A DNA stretch of 60,558 bases from Ruminococcus sp. (GCA_022641595.1 JALCDN010000003.1:1-60558); one strand, 5' to 3'. Shown: positions 7,620 through 17,372, counted from the stretch's first letter. Notes: generated by a model from the letters alone, not told the origin. Numbers and translations: made by a program.

Positions 7620-9557
7620 TCAAGTATGTCTGAGGTATCGTGAAGTTTTCTTTTTCTTTTTTTCCTCATACATTTTTTCGTCAGCCTTTGTTATTACCTT
7701 AAAGAGAGGAAATTCTTCTCTTGCTTCGGTAATATAGCAGCCAATGCTTGCAGCGATTTCATATGGTTTATTAATTTGTGAATTTATTTCTTTAAGACGT
7801 TTTCTGATGCGTTCAGCGAGTATGTTTGAAGTTTCGGTGTTTAGGGCATCGCTGAAGATAAGAAATTCGTCACCGCCGAATCTTGCACATATTTCGCCTT
7901 CGTAGCAGCATTCCTTCATAGCAGAGGCAAGAGTTTTGAGAGCAAAATCGCCTTCTCTGTGACCGTAGTTGTCATTTATCATTTTGAGACCGTCCATATC
8001 AATGAACATAATAGTAATGTCATTATGTTCGAGGATACATTTTTTGAAAATGTCGCCTGTAGCACGGACGAAACCGTTGCGGTTATAGATATCGCAGAGT
8101 GGGTCGATTACATAAAGCTTATCGAGTTCAGCAATAGCGCTGTTAAGCTGATTGAGTTTGCGGATATTTTCGATAGAGTTGCTGATGTTCATAATCCAGG
8201 TATGGAAGATACGGCTTTCGAGTGGGAAAGAGCTGTTTGAGATGATGCAGTAGCCGAGGCATCTTTCACGAAAGTGGATTGGCATAAAGTAGCTAACATT
8301 ACCGCCGGACGAATGAGGAACAGGGAACATATCATCGCTGTAGAATGAATCAACAGTAGAAACCGAGCCGTTTTCCCAGATAAGAGGTGCACTCATGAGC
8401 TTTGTATAGCCGTTGACGTGATATTCTTCAACGCAAACGCAGTCGTCACCTTTTTCGTTGATTTGCTGAGTAAATCTGCCGTGCCAGTCATCGCAGAGGC
8501 AGATACAGAATTCATTGCAGCCGATTTCTGAAAGACAGTCGCTTATGACTTCAAAGTTTTCTTGTTCTGTTTCTTTTTCGGCGAGAGAAGACATCATTTT
8601 GTTAAGGATAGCGACGTGATTATCAAAACTTTTGAGGCAATGGTAGTTACGTTTTTTATAGTCTTTGATGTCATTATCGATGTCGCAGGATTTACAGCCG
8701 CAGCTTTCTGAGAAAATGAGTTGAGTGGGCAGCTGATTGATTCTTGGTCTTGTTTTACCTGCTTTTAAGTCAGCGATTATTTCGCAGGCGAGGTAGCCGA
8801 GTTCAGAAAGAGGACGTTTTACTGAAGTAATTTCTGGGCTGAAATTTCTTGCATTATATGTATTGTCGAAACCTGTTACGAGTATATCGTCAGGTATTGT
8901 GTAGCCATTTTTTTCGAGAGTAGATATAGCCGCAAGAGCCATAGCATCATTAGCACAGATGATAGCATCAGGCATATTGAGATCTGAGGAAATGAAAGCC
9001 TCAATAGCTTTTTTACCGTCAGTTCCTCTGAAGTCTCCATAGAAGACTCTGTTTTTGTCGAAAGGAATATTATTTTCTTTAATGACCTGTAGGAAAGCAT
9101 TATAGCGGGCGAGAGCTTCAGGGTTAGCAAGAGGACCTGAGATGTAATTAACATTTTTAATGTTATGGGTTTCGATGATGTGCCTGACCATTTCCTCCAT
9201 AGCCTTAAAGTTATCGACGCTTACGTTGTAAAATTGTGGATACTGGTCGCAGTCGAAAACGACAGATGGGATATTTGCGTCAATAACTCTTTGGATAATT
9301 GAACGTTTAGCTTCAGGAGAGGAGATGGTATTAGTCATAAGGATAGTTCCGTCAAATTTTGAAAGATTGATAAGATTATAGATATTGTATTCACCGACGT
9401 CATACTGACTGTTGGCGAGAACGCCGCCAAAAGCGGCAAAGTAAGATATGTTAGCATTATTTTTTTTAGAATACAGATTTATACCGTCCATCACGTTATG
9501 TTGGTACTCTTCGTCGATTCCGGCGACGATAACTGCAATATTCATTATATTTTCCAT
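7620..9557 (-). CDS. Diguanylate cyclase with LacI-type ligand-binding domain
   Basis: A 645-residue cytoplasmic protein. Residues about 5-290 resemble the sugar-binding domain of LacI/GalR regulators and periplasmic binding proteins (for example MNIAVIVAGIDEEY, then ICANDAMALAAI and TGFDNT), but there is no helix-turn-helix. A middle region (about 300-460) may be a GAF-like sensor. The C-terminal GGDEF domain has an intact GGDEF at 561-565, so it is probably an active c-di-GMP synthase; no RxxD inhibitory site is seen just before it. The start at 9557 has GCAGG about nine bases upstream; GTG at 9569 is an alternative. It may tie sugar sensing to c-di-GMP. Confidence 0.85.
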   Translation of the reverse strand: MENIMNIAVIVAGIDEEYQHNVMDGINLYSKKNNANISYFAAFGGVLANSQYDVGEYNIYNLINLSKFDGTILMTNTISSPEAKRSIIQRVIDANIPSVVFDCDQYPQFYNVSVDNFKAMEEMVRHIIETHNIKNVNYISGPLANPEALARYNAFLQVIKENNIPFDKNRVFYGDFRGTDGKKAIEAFISSDLNMPDAIICANDAMALAAISTLEKNGYTIPDDILVTGFDNTYNARNFSPEITSVKRPLSELGYLACEIIADLKAGKTRPRINQLPTQLIFSESCGCKSCDIDNDIKDYKKRNYHCLKSFDNHVAILNKMMSSLAEKETEQENFEVISDCLSEIGCNEFCICLCDDWHGRFTQQINEKGDDCVCVEEYHVNGYTKLMSAPLIWENGSVSTVDSFYSDDMFPVPHSSGGNVSYFMPIHFRERCLGYCIISNSSFPLESRIFHTWIMNISNSIENIRKLNQLNSAIAELDKLYVIDPLCDIYNRNGFVRATGDIFKKCILEHNDITIMFIDMDGLKMINDNYGHREGDFALKTLASAMKECCYEGEICARFGGDEFLIFSDALNTETSNILAERIRKRLKEINSQINKPYEIAASIGCYITEAREEFPLFKVITKADEKMYEEKKKKKTSRYLRHT

Positions 9558-9960
9558 CAAACGCATCACCTGCCAATAAAATTCTTATTTTATTATATCA
9601 CTTTTCACAGAAAAAAGTAAGGGGTAATTAAAAAAATGATAGCATTTTCACTATTTCTGCCAAATGCACAAATTCAAATTTAATATTTTGTGCATTTTGA
9701 CGTAAACTTCAAAAAATAGTTTCTGCCATTAATTTTATTCTAATATATAGTTAGCACATAGCAACTTATTAACATATTATTCTAATTATACTGCCGAAAA
9801 ACAAATTGTGAAAATTTCATCAATTTCACACAGAATTTAAATGACAAATTCTGATAAGTGTGATATAATTAATAATGTATGAAAACTGAATTAAAGCCAC
9901 TAAGCCTTTAATTATTATATATAATGCTTTTAGCATATGTTTTACGGAGTGATTTAATGA
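9558..9960. other. Divergent intergenic region with promoters
   Basis: This region separates the GGDEF and flippase genes. It holds a likely extended -10 element for the minus-strand gene (TATAAT at 9592-9597, read on the minus strand and preceded by TGA) and the plus-strand promoter at 9841. The rest is AT-rich with no coding signal. Confidence 0.5.
9841..9869 (+). promoter_or_regulatory. Promoter of the flippase gene
   Basis: ATGACA (9841-9846) and TATAAT (9864-9869) are 17 bases apart. This predicts a leader of about 85 bases. Confidence 0.6.
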
Positions 9961-11394
9961 ATGAACAAATATAAAAGTCTCGCAGTCAATACAGTGATAT
10001 TTGCCATAGGAAGCTTCAGCTCAAAGATACTGATTTTGCTTCTTACCCGTTTGTATACCGGTAATATAAGTCCTGGTGACAGCAGTACAAAGGAACTTCT
10101 TGAAGTAATGGCTAATTTTCTGATTCCTATTTTCACATTTTCAATTTCAGACGCTGTAATAAGGTATGGCCTTGACAAAGCATATGACAAACGTGAGGTT
10201 TTTACGTCGACAAGTTGCATTTGTATAATCGGGCTTCTATCGATGATAATATTCTTTCCTCTGTTTAATCTTGTTCCGTTCCTTAGCTTTTTGAAGGGCT
10301 ATAATCTTCTTTTGTTTACATATGTATGTACATCATCATTGCGTTCGATATGTTCGCAGTTTGTCAGAGCAAGGGGTCTTGTAAAGCTTTTTTCTTTCGA
10401 TGGAATTTTAACAACACTTGTTTTGTTTGTGCTCAATATCGTATTTATTTCGTGTCTTGACCTTGGAGTAACAGGATTTCTGCTTGCAGTAATACTTTCC
10501 GATTTCTTTTCATCAGTTTTTCTTTTTATCACAGCAGGACTTCACAAATATCTCAATCTTCATTATTTTAATAAAGAACTTTCAAAGATTATGCTTAAAT
10601 ATTCTGCTCCTTTGATACCAACAACGATTATGTGGGTTATAACCGGATTTTCAGACAGACTTTTTATCAGATATATGCACAGCGATGTTGTTACACTCGG
10701 TGAAACTGCCGCAGGTATATATGGTTATGCAACAAAGGTACCAAATATAATTCTTATGGTATCAACGATTTTCTTCCAGGCATGGAATATGTCGGCTATA
10801 ACGGAGAACGATTCCGCAGACCGCAGTGAATTTTATGAGCGTGTTTATTCTGCATATCAGTCGCTTATGTATGTTGCATCAGCATTTATAATTGGAGCTG
10901 TACAGTTTATAACCCCAATATTGATTGATACAGAAAAATTCAAAGAATATGAAAATGTGTACGTTTATACGCCACTGCTTGTAATCGGAGTGCTTATGAT
11001 GTGCTTCAATCAGTTTATCAGCAGTATTTATTCAGCAACCTGCCACACGATAAATTCGTTCTGGACGAGCTTTGCTGCAAGTGCAGTCAATATAATCCTT
11101 AATATATTCCTCATAAAACGCTATGGTATCCAAGGAGCATCGCTTGCAACGCTTATAAGTTATTTTGTGTGCTATGCAATCAGAATATTCGATGCAAGAA
11201 GATATGTTCCATTCAAAGTAAATTATGTTCTATTCTTTTCAAATATAGCAGTGCTTGTCGGAATGAGTGCAGCAATCATATTCAGTCCGCCGCATTACGC
11301 TGTTTACCTTGTTGCGGGATTTATTTTCACATTAGTGTCAAATTACAAAAATATAATGCTGACAATGAAAAAGCTCATAAAGAGAGCAGGATAA
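9961..11394 (+). CDS. Polysaccharide/lipid flippase, MOP superfamily (Wzx-like)
   Basis: A 477-residue integral membrane protein with about 12-14 hydrophobic helices and the N-terminal pattern NTVIFAIGSFSSKILILLL-like, typical of O-antigen and polysaccharide exporters of the MOP/PST group. Such proteins flip lipid-linked sugars across the membrane. No glycosyltransferase gene is next to it, so the cargo is unknown. ACGGAG lies about ten bases before the ATG at 9961. A spore-germination gene follows after a short relic of the dispersed element. Confidence 0.85.
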   Translation: MNKYKSLAVNTVIFAIGSFSSKILILLLTRLYTGNISPGDSSTKELLEVMANFLIPIFTFSISDAVIRYGLDKAYDKREVFTSTSCICIIGLLSMIIFFPLFNLVPFLSFLKGYNLLLFTYVCTSSLRSICSQFVRARGLVKLFSFDGILTTLVLFVLNIVFISCLDLGVTGFLLAVILSDFFSSVFLFITAGLHKYLNLHYFNKELSKIMLKYSAPLIPTTIMWVITGFSDRLFIRYMHSDVVTLGETAAGIYGYATKVPNIILMVSTIFFQAWNMSAITENDSADRSEFYERVYSAYQSLMYVASAFIIGAVQFITPILIDTEKFKEYENVYVYTPLLVIGVLMMCFNQFISSIYSATCHTINSFWTSFAASAVNIILNIFLIKRYGIQGASLATLISYFVCYAIRIFDARRYVPFKVNYVLFFSNIAVLVGMSAAIIFSPPHYAVYLVAGFIFTLVSNYKNIMLTMKKLIKRAG

Positions 11395-11433
11395 AAAGAA
11401 TAATTACGATGTCTCCGGACAATAATATATTAT

Positions 11434-11493
11434 GGGAATCTCTAAAAAACATTTCTGGAAAATAAATGTGACATAAGTGCTTTTAGAGATTTC
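11434..11493. repeat. Short hairpin relic of the dispersed element (F)
   Basis: GAATCTCTAAAAA on the left and TTTTAGAGATTTC on the right are inverted and resemble the ends of the full copies, with about 30 unrelated bases between them. It lies between the flippase and spoVAC. I read it as a decayed or internally deleted copy. Confidence 0.45.
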
Positions 11494-11516
11494 ATTATTG
11501 AACGGAGGCGATTTTT

Positions 11517-11954
11517 TTGAATATTACACCTGAATTGTACAGTGATATGAGTAAGAATGCATCACCGAAATCAAAAACGTTAAAGAACGTATTGTCGGCA
11601 TTTTTTACAGGCGGAGGAATATGTGTGACAGGACAGCTTCTGCTTGAGCTTTTTGACGGTATTGGACTTGAGAAAACCGATGCTGCTGCATGGACATCAA
11701 TAGTTCTTGTTGGACTCAGTGCAATATGTACCGGATTTGGCTGGTATGAGAAGCTTGCAAAGCACGCCGGAGCCGGAACACTCGTACCTATAACCGGTTT
11801 TTCAAATGCGATAGCGTCATCTGCGATAGAAGCAAAGTCAGAAGGACTTATACTTGGAGTTGGAGCAAAAATTTTCACGATAGCAGGACCGGTTATATTA
11901 TATGGCTGTTCAGCGTCGATTATTTATGGACTTATTTATTATTTTGTGAAATGA
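11517..11954 (+). CDS. spoVAC: Stage V sporulation protein AC
   Basis: A 145-residue membrane protein of the SpoVAC/SpoVAE family. In spore formers, SpoVA proteins form the channel that takes dipicolinic acid into the spore and releases it on germination. The N-terminal KSKTLKNVLSAFFTGGGIC region and the following hydrophobic helices fit. The start is TTG with GGAGG about eight bases upstream. No other spoVA gene is next to it. It suggests a sporulating lineage, or at least one that kept some spore genes. Confidence 0.85.
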   Translation: MNITPELYSDMSKNASPKSKTLKNVLSAFFTGGGICVTGQLLLELFDGIGLEKTDAAAWTSIVLVGLSAICTGFGWYEKLAKHAGAGTLVPITGFSNAIASSAIEAKSEGLILGVGAKIFTIAGPVILYGCSASIIYGLIYYFVK

Positions 11955-11980
11955 AAAAGGCTGTCGAAAGACAGCCTTTT
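11955..11980. terminator. Bidirectional terminator between spoVAC and pssA
   Basis: An 11-base-pair stem (AAAAGGCTGTC with GACAGCCTTTT) and a GAAA loop lie between two convergent genes. Confidence 0.85.
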
Positions 11981-11995
11981 ATTATAAGTATTAAA

Positions 11996-12631
11996 TTATC
12001 TTGTTTTGTAAAGCAGCCATATGAGTTCAATAGCACCGACACCGATAAATCCCATCATAGTACGCATACCGGGTTTTTTAACTTTGAATCTTGTAATGAA
12101 TGCAAGTGCGATAATAAACAGGAAAAAACCATAAACTATTGGGAAGTATTCAGCCCCGATTTCTTTTTTGAAGCTGTAGAGAAGCGGGAGAATAAGTGAT
12201 ACGCTTGTAACAGGCAGACCTTCATATTCACGGCGGTTTTCAGTAGTTTTCTTTTGGCGTTCGTCCTCCATCACGTTGAAGTAGGCAAGTCTTATTACAG
12301 CGCAAAGAGGGAAAAGAATAAGTATTGGCAAATCAGCCCAACCGTTCATACCGACAGAATAACCGATTACTGAGGGCAGAACGCCGAAGCAGACGAGGTC
12401 GCATAAAGAATCTATCTGAATGCCGAATTTTTTTTCTGCGTCGGTACGTTTTCGTGTTCTGGCGATTTTGCCGTCGAACATATCACAAAGTCCTGATATC
12501 ATAAGGCAGATTATTGCGTAAAGAGGTCTTGACTGCATACCGCCGATACCGCAGGCAAAGTAGATGCCGAAAACGGACGAAACAAGGCTTAAATAAGTAA
12601 GAATGACTGTATAATTGTAAAATCCTATCAT
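11996..12631 (-). CDS. pssA: CDP-diacylglycerol-serine O-phosphatidyltransferase
   Basis: A 211-residue membrane enzyme of the CDP-alcohol phosphatidyltransferase family. The catalytic signature is complete: D50, D53, G54, A57-R58, G70, D74 and D78. The length and the LCDLVCFGVLPS segment after the motif fit phosphatidylserine synthase better than PgsA, but the family assignment alone cannot fully separate them. GAGAGG lies five bases before the ATG. It lies 107 bases downstream of ppk on the same strand, perhaps in the same transcript. Confidence 0.82.
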   Translation of the reverse strand: MIGFYNYTVILTYLSLVSSVFGIYFACGIGGMQSRPLYAIICLMISGLCDMFDGKIARTRKRTDAEKKFGIQIDSLCDLVCFGVLPSVIGYSVGMNGWADLPILILFPLCAVIRLAYFNVMEDERQKKTTENRREYEGLPVTSVSLILPLLYSFKKEIGAEYFPIVYGFFLFIIALAFITRFKVKKPGMRTMMGFIGVGAIELIWLLYKTR

Positions 12632-12738
12632 GCTAACCTCTCAATATATAATAAAAATAAGTGAACGAATTTATAAAAGATAATGAATCTATTATATCAT
12701 AAAAAGAAACAGGTTGCAAGTGGGAAGTAGAATTTTGT

Positions 12739-14871
12739 TTATTTTTTGACAGTTTTTTTAGTAACGGAGCGTTTTGGCTTAGAAGTTTTATTGGCTGCTG
12801 AGGAACTTTTGGCTTTGGCACGTTCACTGCGAAGCTTTTTAGCATTGGCAAGTTTGTAAGCCTCGTCATAGAAAAATTCCTGAGAGTTTATAAGCGGTTC
12901 GGATGGGTCAGGAGACTGTTTTGAGTATGTGCCGTCGTTTTCGAGAATACGGGCCTTGACGTTATCGGAGAGCATTACATCGAACATTTTAAGAATACGT
13001 TCTTTAAGTTTTGTGTCGGTTATAGGTGCGGCGACTTCAACACGTTTTATGGTATTTCGTGTCATATAGTCTGCTGAACTTATGTAGATGCTTGAATCTT
13101 TGCCTTTTCCGAATATATATATTCGGCTGTGCTCGAGAAAACGTCCGACGATGCTTCTTACCGAGACATTATCTGTTAAACCTTCAACAGCCGGGATAAG
13201 ACAGCAGATTCCACGAATTACAAGTTCAACTTTTACGCCTGCCTGAGAAGCTTCAATAAGCTTGTTAATAATGACGGTATCAGCAAGTGAGTTGATTTTT
13301 GCGCCGATATAGCCGTTGCCGCCGTCTTTTGCGAGAGCTATCTGTTGGTCTGCCATAGCAAGAATGTTGTTACGCAGGCATTGCGGAGCTACAAGCAGCT
13401 TATTTGTTTGTGTTACGAAAGTACCTGTAAGCAGGGAATCGAAGATATTTTCAGCGTCCTCGGCAATTTCCCTGTCAGCTGTCATAAGGGTGATGTCGGT
13501 ATAAAGAGTTGCAGTTTTTTCGTTATAATTGCCTGTACCTATCTGTGTGACGTAATCGAAACCGGAAGAGGATTTTCTTGTTATTAAGAGGAGCTTTGAA
13601 TGAGCTTTAAAATTTTTTGGTCCATATATAATGTGGCAGCCTGACTGCTGTAAAATTTTGGACCATTCGATATTATTTTCCTCATCAAATCTTGCCCGCA
13701 GTTCAATCATAACGAGAACGTCCTTGCCGTTTTCGGCAGCACTGCAAAGAGCGTCGATAACTTTGCTGTTTCTTGCGAGACGGTATAGAGTGATTTTAAT
13801 TGAGGTTACCCTTGAATCGACAGCGGCTTCACGAAGAAGACGAATAAAAGGTTCCATAGATTCATAAGGATAAGTAAGGAGGATGTCCTTTGACTTTATT
13901 TGTGAGAACATAGAGCGGCCGTCAGTGACCATAGGGGATTTCTGAGGGTCACGCTTGGGGTATTTAAGAGCCGTATTATTTGATTCACTTTGAAGCATAA
14001 ATAGGTAAGATAGGTCAAGCGGAATTCTTGAATAGAATACACGTTCATTTTTCAGTTGAAGCTTTTTGCAGATATAGTCAAGAGCAGCACGGCTGAATTC
14101 ACCTGAAAGTTCGAGGCGAACAGGAGCAAGGCGTTTTCTTCTGTTTATGACATCGGTCATAAATTCTCTGAAATCGTCTGACTGTTCGGAGAAATCAATA
14201 TCGGCGTTTCGTGTTACACGCAGAATAGTTTTGTCTATGACTTTAAAGTTTTTGAAAACGGTGTCGGCGAATTGAAGAATAATTTCCTCAGCAGGAATGA
14301 ATCTTTTTCCTTCGTTGTCCAAAGGAATAAGACGTTCAAAGTGTTCGTGCTTGACGGGGATTATGCCGACTTTTGTATCTTTTTTGCTGAAAAGCTGTAC
14401 AGCGACGTAAAGCTCTTTGTTTTTGAGAAAAGGGAAGGGATGCTGTTTGTCAATGATGATAGGGAAGATAAGGGGTTTGATTTCTCTTTTGAAGTAAAGT
14501 TCGAGGAAGTGTTTTTCGTCTTCGGTAGCTGTATCGAAAGTGACGTGGCAGTATCCGTATGGTTTCAGTTTATCCATAGTTAGATTATACGCTTCCTCAG
14601 CGACAGGCTGCAATCTTCTGACGGCAGTAAAAATGGAGTCAAGCTGTTGAAAAGCGGTCATATCGGTTTTGTCCTCACGTTTATCCTTATCCCGTTTTGA
14701 TTCATCGGTAAGTGAGCCGACTCTTACCATAAAGAATTCGTCGAGGTTATTCTGATATATTGCAGAAAAAGTAAGTCTTTCAAGAAGTGGTACATTATCA
14801 TCGAGAGCTTCTTCGAGAACTCTTTTGTTGAATTTAAGCCATGAAAGCTCACGATTTTCGAGACATTCCAT
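12739..14871 (-). CDS. ppk1: Polyphosphate kinase 1
   Basis: This 710-residue enzyme reversibly builds polyphosphate from ATP. The N-terminal domain opens with NRELSWLKFNKRVLEEA and NLDEFFMVRVG, as in Ppk1. The C-terminal catalytic domains contain KAHSKLLLI, with the histidine that is phosphorylated in the family, and VGRFLEHSRIYIF, with the second catalytic histidine. The last 40 residues are a lysine-rich tail. CGGAGG lies seven bases before the ATG. Confidence 0.95.
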   Translation of the reverse strand: MECLENRELSWLKFNKRVLEEALDDNVPLLERLTFSAIYQNNLDEFFMVRVGSLTDESKRDKDKREDKTDMTAFQQLDSIFTAVRRLQPVAEEAYNLTMDKLKPYGYCHVTFDTATEDEKHFLELYFKREIKPLIFPIIIDKQHPFPFLKNKELYVAVQLFSKKDTKVGIIPVKHEHFERLIPLDNEGKRFIPAEEIILQFADTVFKNFKVIDKTILRVTRNADIDFSEQSDDFREFMTDVINRRKRLAPVRLELSGEFSRAALDYICKKLQLKNERVFYSRIPLDLSYLFMLQSESNNTALKYPKRDPQKSPMVTDGRSMFSQIKSKDILLTYPYESMEPFIRLLREAAVDSRVTSIKITLYRLARNSKVIDALCSAAENGKDVLVMIELRARFDEENNIEWSKILQQSGCHIIYGPKNFKAHSKLLLITRKSSSGFDYVTQIGTGNYNEKTATLYTDITLMTADREIAEDAENIFDSLLTGTFVTQTNKLLVAPQCLRNNILAMADQQIALAKDGGNGYIGAKINSLADTVIINKLIEASQAGVKVELVIRGICCLIPAVEGLTDNVSVRSIVGRFLEHSRIYIFGKGKDSSIYISSADYMTRNTIKRVEVAAPITDTKLKERILKMFDVMLSDNVKARILENDGTYSKQSPDPSEPLINSQEFFYDEAYKLANAKKLRSERAKAKSSSAANKTSKPKRSVTKKTVKK

Positions 14872-15212
14872 AAAAAATCCTCCGTAAATAAAAATAATAG
14901 TTAAGAGTTACGTTTATGTTAAGCCTTGTGCAAATTATATTATGCAGTAACAGGCTAAATAATCAGTGCATTATTGTTATTATTATATAACATTTATCAT
15001 TACACGTCAAGTTAAATATTCCAAGTAATAATTTAACATTGGATTTTTTAAAAAAAAGCAAGTAAAAGTCGCTTAAAATTGAGAAAGATCATAAAAATAT
15101 GATTATTTTAGAAGATTAAAATAATTAGTAGTTTGGTCAGAATTATAGAAAAAAACTGTAAATTTTTGGTGAATTTAAAGGTAAAAATATATTAAAAACT
15201 TGTGAATGGTTA
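14872..15212. other. AT-rich intergenic region
   Basis: This stretch lies between ppk1 and the promoter of the biosynthetic cluster. A possible -10 for ppk1 (TATAAT on the minus strand) is at 14934-14939. The rest is very AT-rich with several A/T runs and no coding signal. Confidence 0.5.
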
Positions 15213-15241
15213 TTGACAATGGGGATAATTTGTGGTATTAT
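15213..15241 (+). promoter_or_regulatory. Promoter of the acyl-carrier biosynthetic cluster
   Basis: TTGACA (15213-15218) and TATTAT (15236-15241) are 17 bases apart. This is the only strong promoter seen for the genes up to 25.7 kb and predicts an 85-base leader. Confidence 0.75.
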
Positions 15242-15333
15242 AAACATAATGTTTATTGTTAGTAAAAAATAACAAACAGAATTTTTATTACTTTAATTTT
15301 ATTTCACAATACTTATTTCAAAGGAGTTTTGCT

Positions 15334-16230
15334 TTGGTGTATCAAAAGGCTTTTTTGTTTAACGGAATCGGTTCTGAGCCTGAAAGACTTCTTTCTAAGA
15401 TGACAAAAGACATGGTTGAAAAGTTTAAGCAATATCAGTTTGAGGCGTTTTCATTAGTTAATCTGAACACCGATATTGAAAAAAATTATCCCGAAGATAA
15501 ACTGATTGCAAAGTGGATAACTTCTTCTGTTTGTGACAAGGTTGTTTTTGAAAAGTTCATCGAAAGGGGAATTTTTCCTGATATAGGTGCAGGATACAGC
15601 TCGGGCATAGTAAGCATATGTGCGGCGTTTTCGGTATTTACATATGAATTTGCATATAAAATTATAATGTCAAACAAATTGACTATGAATGCACTTAAAG
15701 CAAATAACAAAAATCTTGATATGGGCGTTATAATAGGTCTTGACGTGAATTTCGTAAGGGAACTTATAAGTAAATTTCATTTGGAAAATAAGGTGTTCAT
15801 CGGAAGCATCAATTCAAAGGTGTACACACTTATTACAGGTGAAGCCGATTCAGTTGAATTGCTGCTCAATGCCGCTTCTGACGAGGGTGCAATGAAGTCA
15901 ATTAAAATGAATGTCGGAATTTCATATCATTGTCCTTTGATAGCTCCGTATTGCTTAGAGTATAACAGCTTTTGTGCTACCGGAAAATATAATGATCCAG
16001 ATTATCCGATAATTTCAGTTTATGACCGTAGAATTATGACTTCTGCTGACGACCTCAGACAAGAAAATTGCATAAATGTTCCATCACCACTCAGATGGGA
16101 TCTTACTCTTTGCAGACTTGAAGAACTCGGCGTTACAGAATTTTTCGATATGAGTGCAGACTGCACTATTAAAAGATTTTCAAGATGTGAATGCAAATCA
16201 ACAAAAATATTTGCTCATACCGATATATAA
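15334..16230 (+). CDS. Acyltransferase, FabD-like (malonyl-CoA:ACP type)
   Basis: A 298-residue stand-alone acyltransferase, expected to load an acyl unit from CoA onto a carrier protein. The nucleophile elbow is GYSSG (87-91, S89) in place of the usual GHSxG, and the catalytic histidine is probably H199 in SYHCPLI. The tyrosine in the elbow is a departure from FabD and could mean a different extender. The start is TTG with AAGGAG about eight bases upstream; an in-frame ATG at 15256 lacks a site. It is the first gene of the cluster. Confidence 0.75.
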   Translation: MVYQKAFLFNGIGSEPERLLSKMTKDMVEKFKQYQFEAFSLVNLNTDIEKNYPEDKLIAKWITSSVCDKVVFEKFIERGIFPDIGAGYSSGIVSICAAFSVFTYEFAYKIIMSNKLTMNALKANNKNLDMGVIIGLDVNFVRELISKFHLENKVFIGSINSKVYTLITGEADSVELLLNAASDEGAMKSIKMNVGISYHCPLIAPYCLEYNSFCATGKYNDPDYPIISVYDRRIMTSADDLRQENCINVPSPLRWDLTLCRLEELGVTEFFDMSADCTIKRFSRCECKSTKIFAHTDI

Positions 16231-16333
16231 GACAAGCTAATAATTCCTGCCTGAAATAATATCATTAATAAATTTATAGTATATAATGGCCTTAAAGGTC
16301 TATTATTATAAAACATTTTTATGGAGGTTTGCT

Positions 16334-16636
16334 ATGAGAACTATAACTGAAGAAATCAGAAATGACATCGAAAACATGATTTTCGACTACTATGCAGAGG
16401 AATGCGAAGTCGACAGATCGGAAATTACTATGCAGTCAAACCCTCAGGAAGAACTTGGCGGTGACTCACTTATGTTTGTAGAACTTATTGAACTTGCTTC
16501 AGATAAGTACAACCTCGACGTAAAGCTGCAAAGTGTCGGAAAATATATGCTCAAAGCTCCGCTTAATACCATGAAGGACGTTGTTGACGTTTTCTGTAAG
16601 ATTTATCAGTACGGAAACGACATCGTTAATTTATAA
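16334..16636 (+). CDS. Acyl carrier protein 1
   Basis: A 100-residue acidic carrier protein. GGDSLMFVEL carries the serine (S45) that takes phosphopantetheine. It is longer than a housekeeping ACP and has GGDSL in place of the usual DSLD, closer to the carrier proteins of polyketide and peptide pathways. The start at 16334 has GGAGG eight bases upstream. It lies 103 bases after the acyltransferase and four bases before a crotonase gene. Confidence 0.85.
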   Translation: MRTITEEIRNDIENMIFDYYAEECEVDRSEITMQSNPQEELGGDSLMFVELIELASDKYNLDVKLQSVGKYMLKAPLNTMKDVVDVFCKIYQYGNDIVNL

Positions 16637-16640
16637 AATT

Positions 16641-17372
16641 ATGGAAACCTATATTTCAAATATTTCGTCATTAAAAATAGACTCTGATATAGCTTTTGTA
16701 ACGATACAGAACGGAGCTAAAAATCTGCTTACAACACCGGAATTTTTCGATATTGATATGCTTGAAGATCTGCTTTACAGCAATCAACAGGTGAAAGCCG
16801 TAATAATCAGTGGCTCAGGCAAGCATTTTTCTCACGGAGCAGATGTAAACTCGTTTTCGTCAGAAACAAATGAGGACCTTCTTACGGAAAAACTTGAAAA
16901 TGCAAAAGAACTTCTGCGTTTTATCGAAAAACTGCCCATTGTTACGGTCGCCGCAATAAACGGCGGATGCTTTGGCGGAGGTCTTGAAATAGCTTTGAGC
17001 TGTCAGTTCAGAATTTGTGCATACAATGCTTTTCTCGGACTTCCAGAAATAATGCACGGCGTTATTCCGGGAATGGGCGGAATTGAAAGGCTAACAAGAC
17101 TTGTAGGCAAAAGCAAAGCAATATCAATGATTCTATCAGGCGAAATTATGAGTGCTGATGATGCACTCAACAACAATATTGTACATAAAATATCGGATCA
17201 AAAGGACTGCCTTCCGGATGCAATTAAATTTACGAGAGAAATGATAAACGGAAAGTCAAACGAACAAATAAACGCTATTATTAATGTTGTAAACCGCACT
17301 CTTGAAAATATGGACGATCCTTCCGGTGGAGAGTTTGAAAAGATTCTTGTTTCAAGAATGGGGAACAGATAG
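16641..17372 (+). CDS. Enoyl-CoA hydratase/isomerase (crotonase) 1
   Basis: A 243-residue crotonase. The first oxyanion segment is GKHFSHGADVN and the second GGCFGGGLEIAL. Both catalytic glutamates are present: E116 in GGLEIAL and E136 in LPEIMHG, so hydration or dehydration of an acyl thioester is possible. No good ribosome site is seen; the start lies four bases after the ACP stop and may be translated by coupling. In this cluster the substrate is probably carrier-bound. Confidence 0.82.
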   Translation: METYISNISSLKIDSDIAFVTIQNGAKNLLTTPEFFDIDMLEDLLYSNQQVKAVIISGSGKHFSHGADVNSFSSETNEDLLTEKLENAKELLRFIEKLPIVTVAAINGGCFGGGLEIALSCQFRICAYNAFLGLPEIMHGVIPGMGGIERLTRLVGKSKAISMILSGEIMSADDALNNNIVHKISDQKDCLPDAIKFTREMINGKSNEQINAIINVVNRTLENMDDPSGGEFEKILVSRMGNR

